DNA of 64,000 nt, taken from the NCBI GenBank assembly GCA_026874595.1, contig CM049307.1, positions 35,506,862 to 35,570,861 on the forward strand. Direction: 5' to 3'. The translations under genes were made by a program, and so were the position numbers. Below are positions 1 to 13,200 of this stretch, piece by piece; position 1 is the stretch's first letter, and the number at the start of each line of letters is the position of its first letter. This stretch comes from Sipunculus nudus (Eukaryota; Annelida; Sipuncula; Golfingiida; Sipunculidae). The notes beneath the pieces are model-generated. The model did not search any database. It was not told where the DNA came from and saw only the letters and a program-made list of their open reading frames with translations.

Positions 1-44
1 AATATAAATTGATAATTTTGGTTATGGTAACACATAAAAATATA

Positions 45-760
45 CTCACCTGTACAGGTGGGTTCAGGTAAACACAGGTAAATTATCATGTATTATTATA
101 CAAGTAATAAGGGATACCGACAGAATAAATCTTAATTTTGTGTGGCATGTGTACATTATATGAATAACTGGGCCTAACTGCACAATTTATTGGGTTACTT
201 GTAATAATACCTTTCATCTTAAAAGGATTTAATTACTTTTGCCAGTACCGACAATAAAGACTACTTCTCAGTTGAAGACTGGGAAGGAAATTTTTTAAAA
301 GTAGCCAAAACAATATGCACAAACTATCTTTCAATCAATTGCACAGCCACGCCAGTTGCGTATTTCAGTTTTGACAACTACTACCTGTAACATATGCTCA
401 CCTGCACAGGTGAGTTCAGGTAAATTAAGGTAACATCTCATTTTTTAAATTAAATTTTAAAATTATACATGTTATAAGGGACATCACCAAAATAATCTTT
501 ATTTTTGCGCAAAATGTATGAATTATCGCTGCAAACTGCACTGATTATGTGCTTACCTTTACATCCTAAATTAATATATTTTCACCTGTGCAGGTAGACA
601 GAAAATGGCAAATCTAATTAGTTTTCATGAAAATCTAGAAAAGTTTTTACTCTGGCTGTGAACGTTTCATACAAAAAAATATTAAATGCTGTTCAGCTTG
701 GTCAATCACCTGCACAGGTAAAAAATCCAGGTGTGACATGTATCAGGTGTGCACTCGGTA
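45..760. repeat. Degenerate tandem duplication with CACCTG-NN-CAGGTG palindromes
   Basis: Two diverged copies about 350 bp apart share a palindrome (TCACCTGTACAGGTG near 47, TCACCTGCACAGGTG near 398), then TTCAGGTAAA and an ATAAGGGA block. Further partial palindromes lie near 580 and 706. No coding potential is seen in 1-1160. CACCTG is an E2-box core, so binding by Snail/ZEB or bHLH factors is possible, but nothing else supports regulation. Confidence 0.5.
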
Positions 761-1280
761 TGACCATTGATTAGCACAATTACACAGTGAATATCCAAAA
801 TTTTCCAGCTTGAAACAGTACTGATGTACTGAAATGAAAATAAAAATCCAAATTTGTCATAAATGTTTTAAAACATTGGTAATTTACCTAATTGAGGAGT
901 TCCATGCAATTTCCTTTGAACTACCCGCCCCTCCGTGGGCCGACGTGCTTTGAGCGATAAAATGTGAATTTCAAGCGCGAGTTTATATAAACAGGTTTAA
1001 ATAATGCCAGTTTAAACAAAATTAAAACATTTCTAGCATAAATAGGATGTAAGACTCCCCGTTTGTTTTATTGCTTTTCATCTCTGGAACGGTCTCTCCT
1101 GCCGCGTCTCTTTCCTGGCAGCGGTGACGCTGCTACGGTCCTCAGACAATCAGATATATTTTTACATTCTCAACGAGCACGTGATATGGTCATTTGTGTT
1201 TTATGTTCAGAAGGCCTCATGAGATAAACTGCAGTCATACGGTCACAGTGAAAATGTAGTGCCGACTGACGGTTCAGTTG

Positions 1281-1705
1281 TTGGGGGGGGGGGGGGCTCT
1301 TTTGAAGCGTGCTCGAGATCACGCCATATAAAGGCATATTAGAACGATTCTTTCTAGCAAGTATCACAAAATAAGACAAACCAGTAGTAGGGGAACAATT
1401 TATTACACGGTGATCATTGGTCACGAGTGGCGTAATGTTAAGCCAATAACAAAAACGGTTAAAATATGATCAAGCCACTACATAACGGAAGTTAAATCTG
1501 TAAACAAATTTAACTTAGTTTTGTCAATTATTCTGTCACCGAGACTGCCTATAATTACCGATTTCTGAGGAATTTAGCGCAAGTACCTGATTTCACTCTC
1601 GTGGACGACGTTGGGGGGGGGGGGGGGGGGCTCTTTTGAAGCGTGCTCGAGATCACGCCATATAAAGGCATATTAGAACGATTCTTCCTAGCAAGTATCA
1701 CAACG
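1281..1705. repeat. Direct duplication of a poly(G)-led 90-bp segment
   Basis: A G-homopolymer followed by CTCTTTTGAAGCGTGCTCG and then CACGCCATATAAAGGCAT occurs at about 1283-1371 and again at about 1613-1705, 334 bp apart and nearly identical. The intervening sequence is unique. This is a recent local duplication or two ends of one repeat element. No gene is seen between 760 and 2260. Confidence 0.7.
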
Positions 1706-2264
1706 TTTCCTGCTGGTTCTGAAACATCTTTAAATCATATTTTTTATGGTCAAACGTTCAGATATATTTGACAAAATAAATTCTGATGGGAATTTTGGCA
1801 CAATTCAGAATACTTTCGACGAAATCCGGAAAATACATATCTTCTGACCATGGGCGTTTTACCCCAGACTTGGGCCGATATGCCCATGGGTGGGCATGTT
1901 ACCCGGCTCTCTTCATTCATTCTCGAGTTTCCATTTATAGATAATCACAGTGCAAACTCATTTGCCTAAAGTACTATATTTAAGGGAAGATTACAGCCCA
2001 ACTTCGAATCGAATGTTTTTTTTATGCTTAAATACTAGAAAATGGGTTACACTTTATTTGATTAACAATTCGTGGAAAATTATACAAATTCACAAAGCCA
2101 CATTCACTACAGGTAACTCACAAAGTAACACTTCGAACAAGGAATATAATCAGGAGCAATATTTTTCCTATTCTTTCACTCTATCAGTCCAGTTTTGCTT
2201 TATACAAAAGTTTCCCAGCAAAAACACCCCAAAAAACATTACTTCCCATTCAGCTACCTGTTAG

Positions 2265-2330
2265 GACCTTGTTATGGTTCTGTGTGTGAGTAAGCATGGT
2301 CCACGTGTTTTTGTTTACCATAACAAGGTC
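2265..2330. repeat. 66-bp inverted repeat (hairpin)
   Basis: GACCTTGTTATGGT (2265-2278) is the exact reverse complement of ACCATAACAAGGTC (2317-2330), leaving a 38-bp loop. It may be a small foldback element or a remnant of inverted termini. No target duplication was recognised. Confidence 0.6.
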
Positions 2331-2934
2331 GCGTAACCAGAGTTCCCATTTTGTGCATCCGAACTCAAACAAAGTCAAGTTCAAACAAGTCCATACGTGG
2401 ATAGTCATGTTCTCTGATTTATCTCTGCTGGATGGACATTACGCTCCTGGATGGACATTACGAATGTAAATTCATTGTAGAACCTATCGCAACAGTTTTT
2501 TACGATATGTCCACGGGCCTCAGCTGAAATGACACGCACCATGTGCCCCATGTATCGGGTCCCTGATCCACTGCAACAAGCGATGTTTCAGTCAGCGGGG
2601 ACATGTACTAATTTTTTTCCAGTGTCACTCAGGGCATCTCCTGATTGACAGGTATTGTGGCCCGGGCGATACACGGGGTCCCTCTCGCTATGTTTAGGTT
2701 GGCGCCTGCTAGTGATCGCGCTAGGTCCACTCTAGTAAGCCAACACTTTTAGGGCAATATTTTGGCAGGTACCAATTGATTTCAAAGAGAAGACGCTATT
2801 TTTCGTGCATATTCAACATGCTTTATAGGTGATTATAGCCCCCTTTAATTAGATAAAAACCAAGGCTGAGCATCAGGTGACTGGCAAATCCAAATACATT
2901 CCTTCTCAGAATCTAAGCTGGACGCTGCTAAGCA

Positions 2935-3075
2935 CTTTTTAGTGTTTCGGGAGACGCCGAGGTCTCTGGGGGCCACCTTTTCACTTACTCCTTCGGCAAC
3001 AGCTTTAACAGCCATTCGTAATGCATCCTGCCCATAGACACCTCGCGTGGATTTCAAAGTATACGTCTGAGCCAT
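2935..3075 (-). pseudogene. pogo/Psq-type transposase N-terminal HTH fragment
   Basis: On the minus strand an ATG at 3075 opens a stretch beginning MAQTYTLKSTRGVYGQDALR and continuing to VAPRDLGVSRNT. This is the layout of the Pipsqueak-type helix-turn-helix at the N-terminus of pogo/Tigger-like transposases: K-x-x-RG-x-Y, an A-rich first helix, then A-x-x-x-GVxRxT. No catalytic DDE domain follows, and the frame closes at 2845 without further similarity. I read it as a fragment of a DNA transposon; a domesticated single exon is possible. A (TA)n tract lies just upstream. Confidence 0.5.
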
Positions 3076-3118
3076 CCTAAAAAGTGAGAGAGCATTTAAT
3101 AAATCTCTCTCCCACCAC

Positions 3119-3166
<48 letters not shown>

Positions 3167-3420
3167 TGTGTTATAAGACTATCCACGGGTCTGGCCAGAA
3201 GTGGTCTTAATTCACAGGCGCTCTTATTGCACAGGTTACACTATATAAATATATATATATAATATGTTTGGGGTATATATATACATGTATATTTATTAGT
3301 TTATATATATATTTATATATATATATATATATTTTTATTTATATATATACATATATATTTATTTATATGAATTTATATATTAAAATCTATATATATATAT
3401 ATATATGTATATGCAGGTAT
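3119..3420. repeat. (TA)n microsatellites
   Basis: An uninterrupted TA tract occupies about 3120-3162, and a degenerate TA/TTTA tract runs about 3243-3420. The YIYIYI-type reading frames across them are artefacts. The following stretch to about 4010 holds no recognisable gene. Confidence 0.9.
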
Positions 3421-4027
3421 ATCATATCAAAGTATAACATAATAAATCAGCAATATATCTGACAAATAGGCCTAATATTTACCACAATTTATATTGCATT
3501 CGAATATCAAGTGAACCCAGATTTGGCATTATATATGTACATCCTCGTTTCAATTTAAAATACAATTTATTTTTGGCAAAAAATCAAACTCCCCACTTAT
3601 TTTTTGTTTTTAAAGGGGGGTAACACGTCCAGTGGGCATCTCGCCTCAACAACCACGTGGGGTTTTTGCCACAAATCACGTGATTTAATTTGACCGGCGC
3701 CTTGCTGCCACTTCTGAAATCTTCATTCTGAACAGTCAATTTTAATCATTTCAAGGTTTTATGTATCATTTATTTCAGTCTTATCGTAAGTAGATGCTTT
3801 AGGTATACCCCAGATCACATTTACAAACCCACCTATGTTGTATGCAATACAACATATACCTTTTCCATGACGCCAAACCCCGAGCAGCCGCCCTGTCGTT
3901 CGCCTCAAGTTCTCAAAACGTCTACCAGATGGCTTGAAACAAAGTGAACGCTTGGTGGCGCCAGTTTAATGGCACATAAATAGTAAAAGGGGGTGGGCAT
4001 TTTACCCCGGGGCTGCGTCTTGCCCTG

Positions 4028-7000
4028 CTCTACCCTATTTCATGCCCGAAGGGTTAGGGTAACCCGTATCCCGGATATAGCACATATTAATAATGGCAAA
4101 CATCTACTGGGGTAATTCATGCCCGTATCAATAATGACAAACACTTACAAGAGTATTTCATGCCCGAAGGGTTAGGGTAACCCGCATCCCGGATACAGCA
4201 TATATTAATAATGACAAACACTTACAAGAGTATTTTATTCCAAAAGGGTTTGGGTAACCCGTAACCCGGATATAGCACATATTAATAATGACATACATCT
4301 ACTGGAGTATATCATGCCCGAAGGGTTAAGGAAACCCGTATCCCGGATATAGCGTATATGAATAGTTACAAACACTTGTTGGAGTATTTTATTCCCGAAG
4401 GGTTTGGGTAACCCGTATACCGGATATAGCATATATCTAAAGTGACAAACACTTACTGGAGTATTTCATGCCGGAAGGGTTAGGGTAACCCCTATCCCGG
4501 ATATAACATATATTGATAGTGACAAAACCTTACATGAGTATTTCATGCTTGAAGGGTTAGGGTAACCCGTATCCTGGATATAGCATATATTAATAGTGAC
4601 ACACACAGGAGTATTTCATGCCCGAAGGGTTAGGGTAACCCGCATCACGGATACAGCATATATCAATAGGGACAACAACTTACTGGATTATTTCATGCCG
4701 TAGGGTAAGGGTAACCCGTATCCCGGATATAGCACATATCAATATGGACAACAACCTAGTGGATTATTTCATGCCCGAAGGGTTAGGGTAACCCGTATCC
4801 CGGATATAGCACATATTAATAATGGCAAACATCGATACTGGGGTATTTCATGCCCGAAGCGTTAGGGTAACCCGTATCCCCGATATAGTATAAATCAATA
4901 GGGACAAAAATTACTTGATTATTTCATGCCCGAAGGGTTAGGGTAACCCGTATCCCGGGTATAGCACGTATCAATAATGACAAACAATTACTGGAGTATT
5001 TCATGCCCGAAGGGTTAGGGTGACCCGTATCCCGGATATAGCATATATTAATATAACAAACACTTACAGGAGTATATTATTCCCGAAGGGTTTGGGTAAC
5101 CCGTATCCCGGATATAGCATATATCAATAGTGACAAACACTTACTGTAGTATTTCATGCCCGAAGGGTTAGGGTAACCCGTATCCTGGATATAGCATATA
5201 AAAATAGTGACACACACTTACAGGAGTATTTCATGCCCAAAGGGTTAGGGTAACCCGCATCCCGGATACAGCATATATCAGTAGGGACAACAACTTACTG
5301 GATTATTTCATGACCGAAGGGTTAGGGTAACCCGTATCCCGGATATAGCAAATATCAATAGGGACAACAACTTACTGGATTATTTCATGCCCGAAGGGTT
5401 AGGGTAAACCGTATCCCGGATATAGCACATATTAATAATGGCAAACATCTAATGGGGTAATTCATGCCCGAAGCGTTAGGGTAACCCGTATCCCCGATAT
5501 AGCATAAAACCCGTATCCCGGGTATAGCCCGTATCAATAATGACAAACAATTACTGGAGTATTTCATGCCCGAAGGGTTAGGGTAACCCGTATCCTGGAT
5601 ATAGCATATATTAATAGTGACACACACTTACTGGAGTATTTTATGCCCGAAGGGTTTGGGTAACCCGCATCCCGGATACAGCTTATATTAATAATGACAA
5701 ACACTTACAAGAGTATTTTATTCCCAAAGGGTTTGGGTAACCCGTAACCCGGATATAGCACATATTAATAATGACAAACATCTACTGGAGTATATCATGC
5801 CCGAAGGGTTAAGGAAACCCGTATCCCGGATATAGCATATATGAATAGTTACAAACACTTGTTGGAGTATTTTATTCCCGAAGGGTTTGGGTAACCCGTA
5901 TAACGGATATAGAATATATCTATAGTGACAAACACTTACTGGAGTATTTCCTGCCGGAAGGGTTAGGGTAACCCCAATCCTGGATATAACATATATTGAT
6001 AGTGACAAAACCTTACGGGAGTATTTCATGCCTGAAGGGTTAGGGTAACCAGTATCCTGGATATAGCATATATTAATAGTGACACACACAGGAGTATTTC
6101 ATGCCCGACGGGTTAGGGTAACCCGCATCACGGATACAGCATATATCAATAGGGACAACAACTTACTGGATTATTTCATGCCGAAGGGTTAGGGTAACCC
6201 GTATCCCGGGTATAGCACATATCAATATGGACAACAACCTAGTGGATTATTTCATGCCCGAAGGGTGAGGGGGAACCCGTATCCCGGATATAGCACATTT
6301 TAATAATGGCAAACATCGATACTTGGGTATTTCATGCCCGAAGCGTTAGGGTAACCCGTATCCCCGATATAGTATAAATCAATAGGGACAATAAATTACT
6401 TGATTATTTCATGCCCGAAGGGTTAGGGTAACCCGTATCCCGGGTATAGCACGTATCAATAATGACAAACAATTACTGGAGTATTTCATGCCCGAAGGGT
6501 TAGGGTGACCCGTATCCCGGATAAAGCACGTATTAATAATGACAAACATTTACTGGAGTATTTCATGCCCGGAGGGTTAAGGTAACCAGTATCCCGGATA
6601 TAGCATATATATTAATATAACAAACACTTACAGGAGTATATTATTCCCGAAGGGTTTGGGTAACCCGTATCCCGGATATAGCATAAATCAATAGTGACAA
6701 ACACTTACTGTAGTATTTCATGCCCGAAGGGTTAGGGTAATCCCTATCCCGGATATAGCATATATTGATAGTGACAAACACTTACGGGAGTATTTCATGC
6801 TCGAAGGGTTTAGGGTAACCCGTAACCCGGATATAGCATATATCAATAGTGACAAACACTTACAGGAGTATATTATTCCCGAAGGGTTTGGGTAACCCGT
6901 ATCCTGGATATAGCATATATTAATAGTGACACACACTTACTGGAGTATTTCATGCCCGAAGGGTTAGGGTAACCCGCATCCCGGATACAGCATATATTAA

Positions 7001-8478
7001 TAATGACAAATACTTACAAGAGATTTTATTCCCAAAGGGTTTGGGTAACCCGTAACCCGGATATAGCATATATCAATAGTGACAAACACTTACTGGAGTA
7101 TTTCATGCCCGAAGGGTTATGGTAACCCCTATCCCGGGTATAGCATATATTGATAGTGACAAACACTTACAGGAGTATTTCATGCCCGAAGGGTTAGGGT
7201 AACCCGTATCCTGGATATAGCATATATTAATAGTGACAAACACTTACAGGAGTATTTCTTGCCCGAGATTTAGTGTAACCCGTATCCCCGATATAGCATA
7301 TATTAATAGCGACAAACATTCGAGCTTTTCACGCCGCGTGGGTTACGGTAACCTGTGTCACGGATATAGCATATATGAATAGTCACAAACACTAACTGGA
7401 GTATTTCATACCCGCTGGGTAACGTAGACCCGTTTACTGCATATAGCGTATATTAATAGTGACAAATACCAATAGGAGTATTTCATGCCCGAGGGGTTAG
7501 GGTAACCCTTATCCTGGATACAGCATATATTAATAGCGACAAATATTCGAGCTTTTCACGCCGCGTGGGTTATGGTAACCTGTGTCACGGATATAGCATA
7601 TATGAATAGTCACAAACACTAACTGGAGTATTACATACCCGCTGGGTAACGTAGACTCGTTTACTGCATATAGCATATATGAATAGTCACAAACACTTAC
7701 TGGAGCATTTCATACCCGATGGGTTACGTTAACCCGTATCCTGGATATAGCGTATATTAATAGTGACAAATACTTACAGGAGGATTTCATGCCCGAAGGG
7801 TCAGGGTTACCCGTATCCCTGATATAGCATACATAATAGTGACAAACACTTACTGGAGTATTTCATGTCCGAAGGGTTAGGGTAACCCGTATACCGGATA
7901 TAGCCTATATTAAAACTGACAAACACTTACTTGAGTATTTCATGCCCGAAGGGTTGGCGTAACCAGTATCCCGGATATAGCATATATTAATAGTGACACA
8001 CACTTACTGGAGTATTTCATGCCCGAAGGGTTAGGGTAACCCGCATCCCGGATACAGCATATAATAATAATGACAAACACTTACAAGAGTATTTTATTCC
8101 CAAAGGGTTTGGGTAACCCGTAACCCGGCAAATAGCATATATCAATAGTGACAAAGACTTACTGGAGTATTTCATGCCCGAAGGGTTAGGGTAACCCCTA
8201 TCCCGGATATAGCATATATTGATAGTGACAAACACTTACAGGGTAACCCGTATCCCCGATTTAGCATAAAACCCGTATCCCGGGTATAGCACATATCAAT
8301 AATGACAAACACTTACTGGAGCATTTCAAGCCTGAAAGGTTAGGGTAACCCGTATCCCTGATATAGCATATATTAATAGTCACAAACACTTACTGGAGTA
8401 TGTCATGCCCGAAAGGTTAGGGTAACCCGTATACCGGATATAGCATATATTAAAACTGACAAACACTTACTTGATTTT
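4028..8478. repeat. 77-bp satellite array (about 57 monomers) with higher-order structure
   Basis: Consensus monomer of about 77 bp: TTTCATGCCCGAAGGG, then TTAGGGTAACCCGTATCCCG, then GATATAGCATATATTAATAG, then TGACAAACACTTACTGGAGTA. Each monomer holds the inverted pair GGGTTA-GGG-TAACCC and the palindrome-like ATCCCGGAT. Diagnostic variants recur 1483-1485 bp apart (4228/5711, 4378/5861, 4828/6311, 4981/6466), showing a higher-order duplication of about 19 monomers. Near the right end (7290-7720) a divergent monomer type containing TTCGAGCTTTTCACGCCGCG appears twice. Short open frames across the array are repeat artefacts. Confidence 0.95.
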
Positions 8479-8639
8479 ATAAATGTTAAATTTTAACAAT
8501 AACATCCGAAAATATTTCGGTTTATAATATACATGAAATAACTGATTTTTAAAATTATATTATTAAATTTATTCACGACAGCATTCAGGAATACAATTTC
8601 AAAGTATTTGCACTCGCATTTACATACTTTGGAAGTGGT

Positions 8640-10235
8640 TTTGTTAGCGGGGTTTTAATTTTCGCCTTTTTAGCGGCAGGTACATGGCCGCTCTCTGTCC
8701 ACTCCCCCTGGCGGCAGTCTTGGCAACTGTTAAGGTAGCAAATAGCTGCTATTTGCGCGTGCGATTCGTTGGGCCCTCTCTGTCTGGCCGCTCTCATATC
8801 CACTCCCCCTGGCGGCAGTCTTGACACTTTTATGGTAGCAAATAGCTGCTATTTGCGCTTGCGACTCATGGGGGCCTCTCTATCTGGCCGCTCTCATATC
8901 CACTCCCCCTGGCGGCTGTCTTGACACTTTTATGGTAGCAAATAGCTGCTATTTGCGCTTGCGACTCATGGGGGCCTCTCTGTCTGGCCGCTGTCATATC
9001 TACTCCCCCTGGCGGCAGTCTTAGCAACTTTTAAGGTAGCAAATAGCTGCTATTTGCGCTTGCGATTCACGGGGCCTCCTCTGGCCGCCCGCTCTGTGTC
9101 CACTCCTCCTGGCGGCAGTCTTGACCCTTTTTATGGTAGCAAATAGCTGCTATTTGCGCGTGCGATTCATGGGGCCCCTGTGGCAGTCCTGTCTCTAGTC
9201 CACTCCCCCTTGCGGCAATCTTAACTCTCAATGCGATGCTACCAGAAATTTTACACCCTCCTAAATTTTTTAGGGTAGCAAATAGCTGCTATTTGCGCGT
9301 GCGATTCATGGGGCCCTTCTGTCTGCCCGCTCTCATGTACACTCCCCCTGGCGGCAGTCTTAACACTCAATGCGATGCTACTATATATTTAACCCCTCCT
9401 AAATTTTTTAGGGTAGCAAATAGCTGCTATTTGCGCGTGCGATTCATGGGGCCCCTGTGGTAGTCCTGTCTCTAGTCCACTCCCCCTGGCGGCAATCATA
9501 ACTCTCAATGCGATGCTACCAGAAATTTACCCCTCTTAATTTTTTTAGGGTCGCAAATAGCTGCTATTTGCGCTTGCGATTCTTGGGGCCCCTCTGTCTG
9601 CCCGCTCTCATGTACACTCCCCCTGGCGGCAGTCTTAACACTCAATGCGATGCTACTACATATTGAACCCCTCCTAAATTTTTTAGGGTAGCAAATAGCA
9701 GCTATTTGCGCGTGCAATTCATTGGGCCGCTGTGGCAGGCTTTGAGATCTCCACTCCCCCTGGTGGCAGTCTTAACACTCCATGCGCTGCTACTATTATT
9801 TTACTTCCTCCTAATTTTTAGGGTAGCAAATAGCTGCTATTTGCGCGTGCGATTCATAGGGCCTCTGTGGCAGTCCTGTCTCTTGTCCACTCCCTCTGGC
9901 GGCAATCTTAACTCTCAATGCGATGCTACCAGAAATTTTACCCCCTCCTCAATTTTTTAGGGTAGCAAATAGCTGCTATTTGCGCGTGCGATTCATGGGG
10001 GCCCCTCTGTCTACCCGCACTCATGTCCACTCCCCCTGGCGGCAATCTTAACTCTCAATGCGATGCTACCAGAAATTTTACCCCCTCCTAAATTTTTTGG
10101 GTCGCAAATAGCTGCTATTTGCGTGTGCGATTCATGGGGCCCCAGTGGCTGGCCGCTCTCATTTCACTCCCCCTGCCGGCAACCTTAACATTAATGCGAT
10201 GCTTCTATAAATTTTATCCCCTCCCAATTTTTTGT
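8640..10235. repeat. Second satellite: 100-bp monomers switching to 138-bp monomers
   Basis: Every monomer carries the inverted repeat GCAAATAGC-T-GCTATTTGC followed by GCG(C/T)xTGCGATTCATGGGGCC, and further on CACTCCCCCTGGCGGCA. The palindrome starts at 8738, 8838, 8938, 9039 and 9139 (period 100), then 9278, 9416, 9553, 9691, 9826, 9965 and 10103 (period 135-139). The longer monomers contain an extra block of about 38 bp with CTCAATGCGATGCTAC and CCCCTCCTAAATTTTTTAG. The array ends near a poly(C) run at about 10268. Apparent ORFs on both strands are artefacts. Confidence 0.95.
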
Positions 10236-10279
10236 AGGGTACTACAGGCTGCCAAAGCTTCCAGCAACCCCCCCCCCCC

Positions 10280-13200
10280 CCGGCACTAATGAGAAACTGC
10301 CTGCGAAAAATCGAAAAGTCCCATAAGCTTAACTACAGGCCGCTACCGAAAACCGACAGTTCCCCGCCTATCTCATGTTGACCTTGTTGACCTTTCATCA
10401 GATTATGCATGCTTGAGCGAAGCATACACTGGGGCAGCCAGGCAGCTAATGCCCAGCCACAGTTGATCCAGGTGTCCAACCCAACTCATCTAGTAGTTGT
10501 TTTGAAAAACAACATAACAATAAACAATAAATTAATAATTTTGTATTTTTTTTTATAACAAATTAAAGAAAAATTAATAGAAAAGGAATTTGTTAGTTGA
10601 TGAGTAACAGAAAATTAACTTGCAGTTACTGATGATGCAAGAATCTTGTATGGATGGATAGAATGTCAATGTCAATTTTATTCCAAATAACACCATGCAG
10701 TCACCTATGGTATTTTTCAGTGAAATTTTAATGATAAAAAAATAAATCATATTATTCATTACTATTCATAAGGGATCATATGAAGGAAATTAATGATAGA
10801 CAAAGATGCAGTTGATAATATTAATCTAGATTCCTACTGTGTCTAGTGTGTAGATTGATGTGAAAGTAGTCCAAAGTGAATATGTTACATTTATTTTTTT
10901 TTTTAATATAAATAAAAGCCATAAAACCAGGTACTTATGATCATTATTTAAATTGGTGAATTTTGTATATTCTGGATTCTCAACATCTTTGTTTGGCTAA
11001 AACTGAATAAATACTAGACATGGTGCAAATGCTTTGCAAATGTATTTGAATACGAATATGAATATGTACTGCATTAAAAAATTTTATTCCATAAGAATGG
11101 GAATTGAGGTAAAAATGAAAGTATTTGAATACCAGTGCAGATACTTTCAGAATTTATTCATGAATGCATTCATGAATATATTCTACAATATTATTTCAAT
11201 AATCATTTCAATTATATTTTATTTAAAAAAATCATGATTTTATTATTATTATTTCTTTAATAAAAATTATATTGGCACAATATTTGTTATTAAATTTTGA
11301 TAAAAAGTTAAACTTTTTTATAATATGTGCTGCTTATAAGTTATATGGCCAAGTCAAAATCTGTGTGACAGTAGCACTCCATTTGTTAATAAAATAAATG
11401 AAATCAATCCTCTTCCCTGTCTCCAAAGATACTATCAAAATCATATATAAGCTAAACACCAACAACTCATAATAAAGCTTATATTTATTACCACACAAAA
11501 CAAGCATGTGCCTCTTTCCCAAATCATATTTTTGTCATATATAACAGCTGAGCGCCGTGACCCATGGGTCCCTTGTTTCTTGTGTGGCAGTGATACGAAG
11601 ACTTTAAATGAGTATGATATAAAAGAATCACTGTGACAAAACTTTTATGACGTAAAAACATCGAATACCTTCACCATTTAACATAAATCTCATGATTTTG
11701 TCTTCATTGCTTGGTTGATTACTTGGTTGGTTTGTCTGTTCGCAACTTTTAATTTAAGTCCAAATAAGTGTTGTGAACAAGGTATCACCAAAGCAAAACA
11801 TCGTTAAATGCACATGAAATTCAAAATTTGGAGGTAATATGGATAGCTAAAATGTTTTTTTTGTAAGGATTCTTTATCATTGTGTTGGGATACCTGTGTA
11901 TTTCTAACAGCCAAGATAGAGAACCATTCACCAGTATTAGGGGCGGCCTTCCTTCTGGGGGGCTGAGCTGACCCGTGCTGCAACCAGTTATACATGGGTG
12001 AAGTGTGTAACAGACACCAGTTTGCCCTTGGATTAATATGTTTCCTCAGTATGTTGGCCTTAAGAAGCTTTTACCAAGTTTCATAGTGATTCTTGTAAAA
12101 TTTGGAATATTTGTGGAGGTAATTACTGTTTTGTGGTCTTTAACTACTTTCCAGTTAATATTAATGTAATTTCCCTGATTTTCATAAATAATATTGAAAA
12201 CTGTCATATTTTTTTTATTAATTTTATGAAGGAAACCTTTTTTTTAAGTTAAATACTAAATTTTGTGGCGTTATGGTGTTGCAAAATATATTTAAACAAC
12301 TAACAGTTTATAGGTAGACCTTTAGGATACCTGGTCTAAGTATGTATAAAAGAAATATAGAAAACAAAGCCTACACATATAGATAAAGTAGTGAGCATAT
12401 TTACTAGTGTTATTTATTGATGCTTGTATAATCAGCTATTCTTTCCAGAAAGTCGCACCAGTATAATATTAATTTTATTTCTTATATATTTTATCATACA
12501 TCTTATGCATATTTCAAAATAATTGCTATGTTAAAAGGAGAAATATATATTAGAATAAACCAAAATGATGTATAACATTCATTCCTAAGTGGTTCCTCAA
12601 ATGTGCATTTTCAGTGTATGTCTGTAAATCTTTTATATTTTATAATATTTAATGCATTGTCTCTCTGCATATATTTATATGAAATACATGTAAAGTGAAA
12701 TTCATACTTATATCAAGATTATAATTGGGTCCAGATTAATTTCAGTTGTTCACCAGAATATTCAGATATAACTTTATTATTTCTATGTAATAATTTTTAT
12801 TTTGTCCATTAATCATTGCATCTCATTCTGTATGGACTAACAAAATGAATTATTCATGTGTCTTTAAAAGGAATTTTTGGTTAATATGTGCATTAAGACT
12901 GAATAACACATGTGACTGATCTACCTGGCCTTAAGATAATGGTAAATCCTTTTAGTGTGCATCACTCAATAGTAGCTACACATTGACTTTTCAGTGCTTC
13001 ATTACCATTTCTTTGATATGCAGTGTGGTATATGGACCAGTGAAGCTGATTATGATGTGGCATATGTAATTTTATATGACCAAAACTATTAAATCTGACG
13101 CAGCCTAATTAGTCCAGAGTGGCTCATTAGTATTCTTTATCAGATACAAGACACCTGGAGTTAGAATGTGGCTTCTGTAGCTAATCACTTGTTAGTTGTA

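Noticed and set aside
1950..2264. 104-codon plus-strand ORF
   Set aside because: Composition is AT-driven, with no domain, no splice context and no similarity that I recognise.
3268..3462. YIYIYI-type ORFs over TA tracts (also at 30189-30464, 30849-31088, 41371-41568, 55962-56370)
   Set aside because: Pure dinucleotide tracts have no stops in some frames; no coding signal flanks them.
4028..8478. TTAGGG units suggesting a telomeric or interstitial telomeric block
   Set aside because: Only one TTAGGG occurs per 77-bp monomer, inside GGGTTA-GGG-TAACCC; there is no tandem TTAGGG run.
8585..9960. Several 70-84 codon ORFs in the second satellite
   Set aside because: They repeat with the satellite period and occur on both strands.
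12225..12290. STUB1 exon 1 candidate (frame reading EGNLFFK)
   Set aside because: Only E-G-N matches the expected TPR start; no upstream ATG context, no donor, and the following residues do not fit the family.
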